This document shows, piece after piece, positions 12,691 to 22,116 of a DNA stretch of 27,938 nt. A program made the translations under genes and the position numbers. This DNA is from a virus. Below the pieces are notes generated by a model. That model saw nothing but the letters and a program-made list of their open reading frames with translations. It did no database searches and was not told where the DNA came from. The stretch spans positions 1 through 27,938 of IMG/VR virus record IMGVR_UViG_3300029787_000248. One strand, given 5' to 3'. The stretch's first letter is position 1, and every line of letters starts with the position of its first letter.

Positions 12691-13505
12691 AATTCTTTCG
12701 TGAACTAGAAAACCCAAAGCTAGTTGTAATTAGTTTAGGTGCAGGGGTTCAATCATCCGTACTGGCATTGATGGCAGAGGAAGGATGTTTCAGTAGAAAA
12801 CCAGACTGTGCGATCTTTGCAGACACTGGGTGGGAACCAGAGGGGGTGTATAAACACCTTGAGTGGTTAAAGACACAGTTAAGTTTTCCAGTGCATACGG
12901 TACACAAAGGCAACATCAGAAACGATCTGCTCAACGAAGACAAGAACAAGAACTATCGTAGTGCTCCTTTCTTTACAGAGAACGGAGGCATGGGCCGAAG
13001 ACAATGCACTCGAGAGTACAAGATAGAGCCTATACGCAAAAAAGAAAGAGAACTTATAGGTCTTAAACCAAGACAACGTGCTCCGAAAGAACCAGTTGTT
13101 GAAGTGTGGATCGGCATCAGCACAGATGAAATTCAACGTGTAAAAGAGAGTAAAGACACTTGGTCACATCATCGATGGCCTTTGATAGAAAAAAGAATGT
13201 CTAGGTCAGACTGTCAAAGATGGTTTGCTGAACGCTACGAAAATCGTGTGTTACCACGATCAGCTTGTATCGGTTGTCCCTACCACAATAACGATGAATG
13301 GCGGCACATGAGGGATAACGACCCTGTGTCTTGGCAAGACGCTATTCTTTTTGACCAACAGTTAAGATCAATAGATAGGAAGATGGAGAACAAGGAGTAC
13401 GTTCATAGAAGTTTAAAACCACTAGACCAAGTTGATTTATCCACTCCAGCAGATCATGGACAGCTAAGTTTTCTTGATGAGTGTGACGGAATGTGTGGGA
13501 TGTAA
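12687..13505 (+). CDS. PAPS-reductase-like PP-loop protein
   Basis: A 272-aa member of the adenine-nucleotide alpha-hydrolase fold. The PP-loop is SLGAGVQSS (17-25), followed by IFADTGWEPEGVY, RRQCTREYKIEPI with Cys107, WIGISTDE, a Cys pair in CIGCPYH (194, 197), and a C-terminal tail with Cys266 and Cys270. Phage members are usually annotated as phosphoadenosine phosphosulfate reductase, yet no sulfate-assimilation genes are nearby. The conserved cysteines suggest an iron-sulfur site as in related nucleic-acid-modifying enzymes, so a role in sulfur or base modification is possible. ATGA overlap with the helicase and direct abutment to the polymerase show co-expression with replication. Confidence 0.8.
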   Translation: MKFFRELENPKLVVISLGAGVQSSVLALMAEEGCFSRKPDCAIFADTGWEPEGVYKHLEWLKTQLSFPVHTVHKGNIRNDLLNEDKNKNYRSAPFFTENGGMGRRQCTREYKIEPIRKKERELIGLKPRQRAPKEPVVEVWIGISTDEIQRVKESKDTWSHHRWPLIEKRMSRSDCQRWFAERYENRVLPRSACIGCPYHNNDEWRHMRDNDPVSWQDAILFDQQLRSIDRKMENKEYVHRSLKPLDQVDLSTPADHGQLSFLDECDGMCGM

Positions 13506-15401
13506 ATGAAAGATACGAGCACGATTAATTATTTAGACAGAGAAGAACTCGACAACATGGAGGTTGATTGGTGTGCCCCAGAAATATTTCCAGATTTAAC
13601 ATCCTGCAAAGATATTGCAGTCGATCTAGAGACCTGTGACCCAAATATCAAAACGTTGGGACCTGGATGGGCTCGAGGCGATGGTTATGTTGTGGGAGTA
13701 GCTGTGGCTGCGGGGGATTTTGTGGGTTACTTTCCCATTCGTCACGAGAACAACGGTAATATTGACCCAAAGATTGTATTCAAATGGCTACAAAAACAAT
13801 TAGATACGCCACATATCAATAAAATTTTTCACAATGCAACCTATGACTTGGGTTGGTTAAGGCACGAGGGTATCGAAGTTAAAGGCAGGATCATAGACAC
13901 GATGGTCGCTGCGCCTTTGTTGAATGAGAACAGGTTCAGTTACAGTCTGGATAGCGTAGGCCGTGAGTATACCGGCGAGCGTAAGAACGAAAAGTTATTA
14001 AAAACTGCTGCTAAGAACTGGGGCATTGATCCCAAGTCTGAGATGTGGAAACTACCGGCTAAGTTTGTTGGTCAGTATGCGGAGCAAGATGCCGCCATGA
14101 CCTTGAATCTTTGGAGGGTGTTTGAAAAAGAGTTGGTGCGCGAAGAGCTAACCTCTATCTTTGAGTTGGAAACAGGTCTGATACCCTTGATGCTGGACAT
14201 GCGACAGAAGGGTGTGTTGGTTGATTTAGATAAGGCAGAGCAAACCAAAAAACTTTTACGTGAGCAAGAAGAGCAGATTAGAAAAGAGATCAAAAGGAAC
14301 ACAGGCGTTTTGGTTGAGCCTTGGGTGGCGACTAGCGTTGCCTCTGTTCTTGAACACTACGGCATCGAATACAAAACAACAGGTAAAACGAACCAGCCCT
14401 CAATTACAAAAGCCTATCTGCAATCAATACCGCACGAGGTCGCGGCACAAATACTTAAACTAAGAGAACTGAACAAAGCAAACAGCACGTTCATTGATTC
14501 GATTCTGCGTTATCAGCACAACGGTAGGATTCATTGTGAGTTTCATCAGTTGCGTAGCGATGACGGTGGAACGATAACGGGACGTTTCAGTTCGAGCAAT
14601 CCAAACCTACAACAGATTCCTGCTCGTGACCCTGATTTGAAGAAAGCAATCCGTGGATTATTTATCCCAGAGCCTGGTGACCAGTGGGGCTCGTTTGATT
14701 ACTCAAGCCAAGAGCCAAGATTGTTGGTTCACTACTGTCATGTTTTGTCTGGCAATGCGTCAGACTCTAATGTTCAAACTATTGTTGATGCATACCAACA
14801 AGAGGATGTGGACTTTCATCAGATGGTTGCAGACATGGCGGGGATCGGGCGTAAAGAAGCAAAGACCGTGAACCTTGGCATCATGTATGGCATGGGTCGC
14901 GGCAAATTAGCCAACACTTTAAGCATCAGTCAGGATGAAGCCAAAGAACTGTTGAATACATATCATGACAAAGTGCCCTTTGTTAAAAATTTAGCCGACT
15001 CTGCGTCTACCAGAGCAGCCAAGTACGGCAGGATACGCACGTTGTTAGGACGTAAATGTCGGTTTGATTTGTGGGAACCGACTACCTTTGAATACACCAA
15101 ACCATTGCCACTAGAAGAAGCTAAGAAGGAGTATGGCCCAGGCATACGCAGAGCGTTCACCTATAAAGCCCTTAACAAGCTCATACAAGGCTCTGCTGCG
15201 GATCAAACAAAGAAAGCAATGGCTGAGTGCCACAAAGAGGGATTGACTCCTCTACTCACCGTACACGACGAATTGTGCTTCAGCATCAGTTCTGAGGAGC
15301 AAGCATCGCGGATCAAAGAAATCATGGAGACGTGCGTTGATCTTCATGTGCCAAGCAAAGTAGACCAAGAGTTAGGCGACAACTGGGGGGAAGTTGGATG
15401 A
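13506..15401 (+). CDS. Family A DNA polymerase with 3'-5' exonuclease
   Basis: A 631-aa replicative polymerase. The exonuclease has Asp40 and Glu42 in AVDLETCD, Asp114 in NATYDLGW and Tyr191/Asp195 in YAEQDAAM, so proofreading residues are intact. The polymerase domain has motif A FDYSSQEPR with Asp398, motif B RKEAKTVNLGIMYG (449-462) and motif C VHDE (586-589) with Asp588. The residue matching E. coli Phe762 is Leu457. There is no 5'-3' exonuclease domain, as is usual in phage forms. The ATG follows the previous stop directly. It ends in an ATGA overlap with a 43-aa gene. Confidence 0.95.
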   Translation: MKDTSTINYLDREELDNMEVDWCAPEIFPDLTSCKDIAVDLETCDPNIKTLGPGWARGDGYVVGVAVAAGDFVGYFPIRHENNGNIDPKIVFKWLQKQLDTPHINKIFHNATYDLGWLRHEGIEVKGRIIDTMVAAPLLNENRFSYSLDSVGREYTGERKNEKLLKTAAKNWGIDPKSEMWKLPAKFVGQYAEQDAAMTLNLWRVFEKELVREELTSIFELETGLIPLMLDMRQKGVLVDLDKAEQTKKLLREQEEQIRKEIKRNTGVLVEPWVATSVASVLEHYGIEYKTTGKTNQPSITKAYLQSIPHEVAAQILKLRELNKANSTFIDSILRYQHNGRIHCEFHQLRSDDGGTITGRFSSSNPNLQQIPARDPDLKKAIRGLFIPEPGDQWGSFDYSSQEPRLLVHYCHVLSGNASDSNVQTIVDAYQQEDVDFHQMVADMAGIGRKEAKTVNLGIMYGMGRGKLANTLSISQDEAKELLNTYHDKVPFVKNLADSASTRAAKYGRIRTLLGRKCRFDLWEPTTFEYTKPLPLEEAKKEYGPGIRRAFTYKALNKLIQGSAADQTKKAMAECHKEGLTPLLTVHDELCFSISSEEQASRIKEIMETCVDLHVPSKVDQELGDNWGEVG

Positions 15402-15529
15402 GGTTTGAGATTTGGAATGACAATAAATGTTGGTACAGTTTTTCAACATTTGAAGAGGCTGAAAGACAACTTAAAAAAATTAAGCGTCTTTTTACTGGCG
15501 ACTTTGAAATTAGAAGAATGTGGATATGA
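15398..15529 (+). CDS. 43-aa hypothetical protein after DNA polymerase
   Basis: A short gene coupled to the polymerase by ATGA. The peptide starts MRFEIWNDNKCWYSFSTFEEAERQ-like (aromatic strand then a charged helix) and ends RRMWI. No family recognised. It stops 2 nt before the stop codon of the convergent endolysin gene and is the last rightward gene. Confidence 0.55.
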   Translation: MRFEIWNDNKCWYSFSTFEEAERQLKKIKRLFTGDFEIRRMWI

Positions 15530-15531
15530 AC

Positions 15532-15960
15532 CTAGAAGTCTGACGAATCTTCGCCTGTTTCCATCATGTCCCGTAAACGCTCTGCTCGAGCACCCACCTG
15601 AGATGCCCAACGGCTATCCATCATCTGGATTGATGCCTCTTTATAGTCCCCCTCATCCAAAGCTTGGATCATCTTCTTAAATTGTTGGAAGCGGGGCATC
15701 CCAAGATTAAACACCATATCAATTACGACACGTTGACGCACTTCATCAAGATCCGCGTACCAATCAAAAGTTCTGACCAGTTCGTCGGTGGCAATATTGA
15801 CATCATTGTTGAGGATGTAGTCAATCTCATCGTCGGACAGTCCTCGTTCCTCGATGTTACGACCCACGCCTATGGTCATGTATCCAGCAGTACATTGATA
15901 TGGTTTGTGTTCGACACCTTCGTGTAACCGAAGTTGTGCAAAAAGTTTTTGTCTATCCAC
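15532..15960 (-). CDS. GH24 endolysin (T4-lysozyme-like muramidase)
   Basis: A 142-aa cell-wall hydrolase of the phage lysozyme family. The active-site block LRLHEGVEHKPYQ...GYMTIGVG aligns with T4 lysozyme, giving Glu14 (T4 Glu11) and Thr29 (T4 Thr26). The residue in the place of T4 Asp20 is Cys23, a substitution known to be compatible with activity in this family. There is no signal peptide, so a holin is expected elsewhere. It is the last gene of the leftward virion operon, overlapping the preceding large gene by 8 nt. Confidence 0.9.
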   Translation of the reverse strand: MDRQKLFAQLRLHEGVEHKPYQCTAGYMTIGVGRNIEERGLSDDEIDYILNNDVNIATDELVRTFDWYADLDEVRQRVVIDMVFNLGMPRFQQFKKMIQALDEGDYKEASIQMMDSRWASQVGARAERLRDMMETGEDSSDF

Positions 15961-18900
15961 GTCTTGTCTCCAAGTCTCGCAATAATTGTTGTGTTCTAAA
16001 ATTGGGTGTTAGAGCAGATGAGGATGCCGTTAGTGGAGTAGACGTTGATTGAGGTGTGACAGATGCTACAGTTTGTAAGGGTGTTTGAGGTTGCACAGAA
16101 ACAACACTTGGAGTTTCGGTTTGAGGTTGCACCTGTGTTTCTTCAACTGGTTTTGGGTCAGGTCTTTCTTCTGCGCCAAAACCTCTTCTACGATCCTTTC
16201 TTTGCAAAGAACGTATTTCTCCTCTAGGCAGAAGCCTGTAGTTGCCTATTGATCTCATGTCTTTTTCAACTGAATCAGATATTTTCAGAGGCTCGTATCT
16301 TCCACGAAGTATCTCATCAATCCCACCAACATTTGTTTTCTCTTTTAAGATTCTTCTAATCTTAAACCTGCTCAGTCCAAGTGTCTTAACATCTTCTAGT
16401 GTTTGATGAAATGCATTAGTGGCTCTGTATCTAGCATCGTTGGCTTCGTTGTAAGCATCCAATAATTCATTAGGATCAGTAATGTTTAACGACCTTGCTA
16501 CGCGGTTGAATATGTTTGAAGACTGTTGTCGTGCTTTAGCAAACTCATAAGCTTTATATTTTAAAGCAAGCTCTGGATCAATTGTATTCTCTGTAACACC
16601 TGTGAAAGCTCTAACAAGTTCTCCTGCAAACTGTCTTTCTCTACCCTGCCGATCTTTTTCTGAGATACCTGCTAAATCATTTAAACCGGTGGCTGACATG
16701 AACGAACGGGTAAATCTACCGGCTTCAAAACCTTTTCCAGAAATATCAACAGGAGCAACAGACGGAACAACACCGTCTAGTATGTGAAGAAAACTACGGC
16801 CTATTTTAGTTCCTGAATCTTCTTGTGGATTATATACAAGAGCCCCTGTTTCTGTTCGACCACCACGAATTGTAACGTCTAATAGTTTTGCAGTGATAAT
16901 TGACTCATCAGTAAAGGCACTAAGCAATTCACTTAGAGATTCTGTTGCTGCCTCAAAAGCGATAACATCTCCAGACTTACCAAGTTTTTGTCCCTCCTCT
17001 ACTTTGTTTAAAGCTCCAGTAAGAGTTCTTTCCAACATGTCATAAGGGTTTGTATAACTGTAATTGATGTATGTTGGTAACCCGTTCTTATCTCTGCCTG
17101 TAGGTATTAAACGAGCATTCTTTTCCCAAGGTGCCGCGAGAGAACGTTTGAACGCACCCATTTCTTCTTCTGTAACTCCAGACACTGCATACGCAAACTC
17201 GCTTAAAGCAACTGGTGCAATTCCAAAAGTTGTTGTTGCTCCGCTTAATCTACGAAGACCAATCTTTTGTATCTCTTTGTTTGTGCTTGCAAGCTCATCA
17301 AGACCTCGACCGATTGTGTTGATTCCGGTTCGCATAATCTCATAAGGAAAGGCTATAAAATTACCGAAGGGTAACTTACGAAGTTCTTTAATTGCATCAG
17401 GAGCTAGGTTGTAGTTTGGAACGGTATTTTTAACTATATCGGCTGCTTCTTTTTTCAAGAAATCATCAACACTAACAAAGTCTTGACCTAGTTTTTCCAT
17501 CCGTTCTCTAGCAAAAGCCTCTCCTCCATCTTCCATTTTTGATAAGGCATTGCGAAGCTTATTTTGTTCAAATTTGTAGTTGTATATTTTCCAAACGTTA
17601 TCCCCACCCTGATAAAAATCTTCAGCTACTTTTCCAACACCTTTAATTTTCTTACCGGCAGAGTCTAAGAAGTCTGCCCCTTCGGATCTAGACACTCTTT
17701 GTGCAAGTTCTCTACCAAGCTTTGTTCTCGATGCCTTATCATAGACCCCTTCAGTCCCCCAGCCCTCTTTAATCAATGCACGAAGTTCTTGAAGTTCTGC
17801 TTGAGATCCAATGACACCCAGTTCTTGAAGTTCTTGAAGTTCTCGTAGCTGCTCGTCAGATGTCTTTTTTAAAATATCGTCCCAGACTAGACCTACAGAC
17901 TCAAAAACATTGGCTCCTTTACCTACATTTCCTTGAGCAGCAGCAAACAAAGCGGCAGAGGTTACGTTTCGTATTTGTGTAATAGGTGACAAAACGGTTT
18001 TACCGTATTGAGAGTAGCCTTTGGCTCGTAAGAAACTAGAATAAGTTGCTCTTACTAAATTTGCTGCAGGGTTTGCTAGATCATCTTTAACTTGTTTTGT
18101 AAGATCAGCGTAGACCCTTTCGGGTACGGCATAACCTTGAAGTGCTCCCCATTGAACAGCATCACTTGGAGCATCTTTAACTCCTATTGCACTTAGGTTT
18201 TCTAGATTTCCTAATGTAATATACCCGTCTGGAACCGGATCAGCATCACTGGTTCTTTTTACAAAAAACTTACCGATTCCTGCTTTAGACTCAGCCAATT
18301 TGGCAACGTTACCATAAAATTTATCGACTGCTTTAAACTCAGACAAGTCTGCAATTGTTCCAAGAAAAGCTTCTTGAGGGTCTTTAATCTCTCCCAAAAG
18401 TCTTCTTTGGTATTCTTTAAACATCTCCCGATTTTCAAACATACCTGTTCTTAATCGTTCCATTGAAACTCTAGCGGCTTGACCGCCCTTGTTTCTTGCT
18501 CCAAATTTAGACTTATACTCTTTTAAGAACTGGTCTGTCGCAACTTTAGCTTGTTCGTTCGTGACTTTTGAACCAACTAAATCTGTTCCATCGTCCAAGA
18601 AACCAAGTCTAGAAAGATCAGATCCTTCTTTTACTCCACCAGGTTTTACTGATCTTTTAAGAAGCTCAACTGTAAAATCTTTGTCACCTTTGAAACCAGA
18701 TAAGGCTAGGTCTATAGTTTCTTTGTCCGGTTTATAGTCTGGATCTAACGCCGCTCTATAACTTCTTCTAAGATAAGTATTGAGATTCTTTTCTACCGTG
18801 TCGTTGATAACATCAGCAACACTTTCTCCTTTTCTAGGTCCTTGTTGAACCTGAATACCCTCTTCTTTAAGACGTTTCAAAAGAGCACTGCTCTGAATAT

Positions 18901-20089
18901 CTTTAGATAAACGATCTATCTGACCTCTCATTTTTTGTGCTATGGGACGAACAGTTGGGGGCAAAGCTTCTATCAATACTTTACGAGCTTCTTCTGTATT
19001 TTTTCCAACACTACTGGGGTTGAGAAAAGCTTCCAATGCATTGTTGGTTTGAACTTTAACTAAATCGGATTGACCTTTTAAGATTGGCTCTAAAGCCTTG
19101 TTAAGCTGTTTTAAAGTCCTTTCTGCCTCTTTTGCTTCGGCAGAAGAAATGCCTTTGATAACAGCCCTTTCTGCTGCAACTTCCTCTGGCAAAGAGCCCC
19201 GATAACGTAGAACAGATAGGGTGTCTGACAAAACACTATCTACAAAACCTTGTTCGTCTCTTTTAAAAACTCTTTCCTCTGCAATGCGATCCAAATAATC
19301 TTTTGTATTCTTTACGGGTGCAGATTTTTTAACTGCTCTTGCTATTGGTGATAAGTTAGGAGCAACAACATCACTAACTTTTCCAGCAACCGCTCCAGTT
19401 GCCGTCAAAGCCCCGCCAAGTATGGCAGGTGCCGTCGCCACTATTGTGCCGGTTTCTGCACCTATCTTAAATTTGTTAGTTATCCTTCGCCACGCTTCTT
19501 CTCGACCCTGCAACCCTATATCTTTTTCAGTTACAGTCGGTCCACCATCGAAAAAATCGCCAATGGTTGTAATGCCATCTGTCGCTACAATAGCGTCGGC
19601 TAAACCTGCTGCAGCTATTTGCTCTGCCGCCAAACCTGCTTTTTGAGCTTTAGTTAACTCTGCTCCTGAACGAGCAAGCTTTCCAAGTTTCGTGGTTTTA
19701 GAAAGAATGTTGGCGGCTGCAACACCAGGAACTACAAACTGGGTAAGTATTTCTGCACCTTTACCCGCAAATCCTACTGGATCGATACCCCCTGCTCTAC
19801 GCACTTCATCAGCAAAGTCTGTGACATCTGAGGCGTAATTTGTATCAATGGCTAAATCAATTGCAGAGGCAGCAAGTTCCCCAACCCCTTGAATAATGCC
19901 AATGCCACCAGAAACAATACCCTCTCCAATCTCTTGAAGAGTCCCTTCACTTTCTGTTTTAGGTTTTTGTTCTGGTTCTTCTGGTTTTGGATTAGCTTTA
20001 AGAAACTCTTTAGCCTGACGACGTGCTTCTGTTTCATCTTCTGTCTGCGCGGTAAACGTGCGCCCATCAGGTAAAGCTACGTTTATCAC
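15953..20089 (-). CDS. Large virion protein, probable internal/ejection protein, 1378 aa
   Basis: The largest gene in the window. The N-terminus (INVALPDGRTFTAQTEDETEA) resembles the opening of many phage internal virion or ejection proteins. A Gly/Ala-rich hydrophobic part spans about residues 50-230, which could insert into membranes. Residues ~825-930 contain the segment LRKLPFGNFIAFPYEIMRTG, of a kind seen in large polyvalent phage proteins. A short Leu-Gln-Glu-Leu repeat sits near 748-770, and the last ~80 residues are a Pro/Gln/Thr/Ser-rich low-complexity tail. No transglycosylase motif was noticed. Position next to the endolysin, at the end of the virion operon, fits an ejected protein of a short-tailed phage. 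This is inference. Confidence 0.75.
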   Translation of the reverse strand: MINVALPDGRTFTAQTEDETEARRQAKEFLKANPKPEEPEQKPKTESEGTLQEIGEGIVSGGIGIIQGVGELAASAIDLAIDTNYASDVTDFADEVRRAGGIDPVGFAGKGAEILTQFVVPGVAAANILSKTTKLGKLARSGAELTKAQKAGLAAEQIAAAGLADAIVATDGITTIGDFFDGGPTVTEKDIGLQGREEAWRRITNKFKIGAETGTIVATAPAILGGALTATGAVAGKVSDVVAPNLSPIARAVKKSAPVKNTKDYLDRIAEERVFKRDEQGFVDSVLSDTLSVLRYRGSLPEEVAAERAVIKGISSAEAKEAERTLKQLNKALEPILKGQSDLVKVQTNNALEAFLNPSSVGKNTEEARKVLIEALPPTVRPIAQKMRGQIDRLSKDIQSSALLKRLKEEGIQVQQGPRKGESVADVINDTVEKNLNTYLRRSYRAALDPDYKPDKETIDLALSGFKGDKDFTVELLKRSVKPGGVKEGSDLSRLGFLDDGTDLVGSKVTNEQAKVATDQFLKEYKSKFGARNKGGQAARVSMERLRTGMFENREMFKEYQRRLLGEIKDPQEAFLGTIADLSEFKAVDKFYGNVAKLAESKAGIGKFFVKRTSDADPVPDGYITLGNLENLSAIGVKDAPSDAVQWGALQGYAVPERVYADLTKQVKDDLANPAANLVRATYSSFLRAKGYSQYGKTVLSPITQIRNVTSAALFAAAQGNVGKGANVFESVGLVWDDILKKTSDEQLRELQELQELGVIGSQAELQELRALIKEGWGTEGVYDKASRTKLGRELAQRVSRSEGADFLDSAGKKIKGVGKVAEDFYQGGDNVWKIYNYKFEQNKLRNALSKMEDGGEAFARERMEKLGQDFVSVDDFLKKEAADIVKNTVPNYNLAPDAIKELRKLPFGNFIAFPYEIMRTGINTIGRGLDELASTNKEIQKIGLRRLSGATTTFGIAPVALSEFAYAVSGVTEEEMGAFKRSLAAPWEKNARLIPTGRDKNGLPTYINYSYTNPYDMLERTLTGALNKVEEGQKLGKSGDVIAFEAATESLSELLSAFTDESIITAKLLDVTIRGGRTETGALVYNPQEDSGTKIGRSFLHILDGVVPSVAPVDISGKGFEAGRFTRSFMSATGLNDLAGISEKDRQGRERQFAGELVRAFTGVTENTIDPELALKYKAYEFAKARQQSSNIFNRVARSLNITDPNELLDAYNEANDARYRATNAFHQTLEDVKTLGLSRFKIRRILKEKTNVGGIDEILRGRYEPLKISDSVEKDMRSIGNYRLLPRGEIRSLQRKDRRRGFGAEERPDPKPVEETQVQPQTETPSVVSVQPQTPLQTVASVTPQSTSTPLTASSSALTPNFRTQQLLRDLETRRG

Positions 20090-22116
20090 TATTCTTCCAG
20101 AGTTATTGTTTTTAGAAGTTGTTGAATCTGTGCTGGAGTTGCTATGTCATCGTCTCCTATAAGACCTTGTTTAACAGCTAAATCGTTGTAATAGGTTCTT
20201 AAATTGTCATCTTTAAGAACGTCAGATAAGGTTAACGTATCTGACGTAGTTCTTGACTGACGGTAAAGTTCAGCATCTTCTTCCGCTCTTGTTCGCATAA
20301 ATTTTGAAAAATCTACAGTCTGCTCATCTGTCAAATTGTTAATATCCACGTCTGGATTTAGAGTCATATACTCGACTCCTGCTTTACCTAGAGCACCGAT
20401 CTTGGCATTAAATTCCATTCTCTTGTTTTGTATATTAGCTATATCTCTTTTCGTTTTTTCCGATTCTTCAAATCGTCTTTCAGCCGCATTTAGTTCTTGT
20501 GTAAATCTGCTTTCTTCCAATGTTATTCGAGCCGCGAACTTTGCTAAGTCAGCATCAGTTCTAAACTTTTCTCTAATTATATCAACGTCGGCACCAAATT
20601 TAAGTTCTGCCATTCTCTGATCATTTTTACGAAACTCTTCGTCTATTTTTAGTGTGGTATCTAGTTTGTATTGCTTATACCTTTCTTGTCTGGCTTTACG
20701 TTCCTTAGCACTTTGAGAGAACTTCTCTACTCCCTTCATTGCTCCCTGTGCAATGTTTTTTAAAGTGTTTGGACTGTCCCCAGCGGCAATAGCAAAACCA
20801 AGAAAGGCCAAGTTAAACCCGTTCTCTGTCTTAATGTCTTTCGGGTCTTCGTTGAATATTTCTTTGTACAGTTTTTCGTTTTCTTCTAGGATTTGTTTTT
20901 TGGTGTTAGCTCTTGTTTCGTCTTTTCTTCCTAAGAGTTCACGAATTTTTTCATTAATTTGTGAAGCACTAAGGTCCTGATTAGAAGCAGTGTCAGCAAC
21001 TGTTTGAGCAAGAATTGCTCCTCTTTTCTCTGCCTCAATATTCGGATTTGTTACAGCACTTGCAGCATCTGATGCCTTTTTGTCTGCATCTTGTTGAGCT
21101 TTAGTACTAGAGTCAGGATCGGGTTTAGGATCGGGTTCAGGTTTAGATTGATTCTCTGTTATTTCTTGTTGAGCTTTTTTAATATCTGCGGCAGTTGGCC
21201 CACGCATTGTTGGACTTAATCCTGCTCTTTTCTGTTCGCTTTCCTCAAACTTTTCAGGATCTTTGCTTTTAAGAGCACGTCTGTACTCTTCTTTTGATAG
21301 TTCAGGGAACTGTCCTTCTGCTATGTTTGCTTTCTTTTCTAAAAAGCGTTCCTCTAAACCAAGACCAAGAACGTCAGAAATAGTGGTTAACGTAGGATCT
21401 ACAAACTGGCCTAGTGCTTCTCCTGCTCGAGAAAACTCTTGTTTTCCTCGTTGAGTCAAGTTGAAAGAATCCACCAATTTGTCTTGTTCTTCTTTAGGCA
21501 ATTCATCAAAGTCTTCAACAAAAACTTCTTCAGGATTGATCCCTCCTGTCAATAAATCTTTTCCTACTATAGACTGCTTTGGAACCGCTTCGTATGATGG
21601 AACTGTTTCCGCTTCTAATGGGTCAGCAATGCCCCGACCAATTCCATATAAACCAGAAGCAACAGGTATTCTTTTAAGTAAGGTTGATATCCCACCGAAA
21701 ACAGGAGCATCAGTCAATCTTTTGCTTGAGTAGTCTTGTCCTATTAATAGTGGTGCTGGTCGTGCGCGAGAGGCTGGTCCGCGTGGAGAAATATTACCGG
21801 TTGTAAAACCTGTTCCTCTTTGCACCACTGATGGAAGTCCTCCGGTTGTTACAGGTCCTGATGGCACGAGGGCTCTGCTTGAAGGAACACGGGTATTGGC
21901 GATGGGTTCTCCTGAAAATATAGGACCGGTCATCCTAAACCCACGTCCCGTAACGTCCCGTAATTGTTGGCCGGGTATTCTAACCGTTTGCCCATTAGCA
22001 AACTTCTGCACAGACTGCATCAAAGGCACACTAGATGCCATAATACCGCCCATTTGATTTAGTTTTGCTCTGGCAGGGCGAGGCTTAAACAAACGTCTGT
22101 TATATATGTTGCTCAC
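20089..22116 (-). CDS. Virion-associated protein with coiled coil, 675 aa
   Basis: Unknown family. The basic N-terminus leads to MGGIMASSVPLMQSVQKF, a small motif I associate with marine-phage virion proteins. A Pro/Asp repeat linker (about 322-336, KPEPDPKPDPD) separates it from a long helical C-terminal half. That half is strongly charged with heptad-like spacing at about residues 470-590, predicting a coiled coil. It shares one base with its neighbours at both ends, so its production is coupled to the 1378-aa protein. It is likely an internal or tail-interface protein working with its neighbours. Confidence 0.7.
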   Translation of the reverse strand: MSNIYNRRLFKPRPARAKLNQMGGIMASSVPLMQSVQKFANGQTVRIPGQQLRDVTGRGFRMTGPIFSGEPIANTRVPSSRALVPSGPVTTGGLPSVVQRGTGFTTGNISPRGPASRARPAPLLIGQDYSSKRLTDAPVFGGISTLLKRIPVASGLYGIGRGIADPLEAETVPSYEAVPKQSIVGKDLLTGGINPEEVFVEDFDELPKEEQDKLVDSFNLTQRGKQEFSRAGEALGQFVDPTLTTISDVLGLGLEERFLEKKANIAEGQFPELSKEEYRRALKSKDPEKFEESEQKRAGLSPTMRGPTAADIKKAQQEITENQSKPEPDPKPDPDSSTKAQQDADKKASDAASAVTNPNIEAEKRGAILAQTVADTASNQDLSASQINEKIRELLGRKDETRANTKKQILEENEKLYKEIFNEDPKDIKTENGFNLAFLGFAIAAGDSPNTLKNIAQGAMKGVEKFSQSAKERKARQERYKQYKLDTTLKIDEEFRKNDQRMAELKFGADVDIIREKFRTDADLAKFAARITLEESRFTQELNAAERRFEESEKTKRDIANIQNKRMEFNAKIGALGKAGVEYMTLNPDVDINNLTDEQTVDFSKFMRTRAEEDAELYRQSRTTSDTLTLSDVLKDDNLRTYYNDLAVKQGLIGDDDIATPAQIQQLLKTITLEE

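Noticed and set aside
15664-15927. 87-aa rightward frame opposite the endolysin
   Set aside because: It is a shadow of the endolysin gene on the other strand with no start signal.
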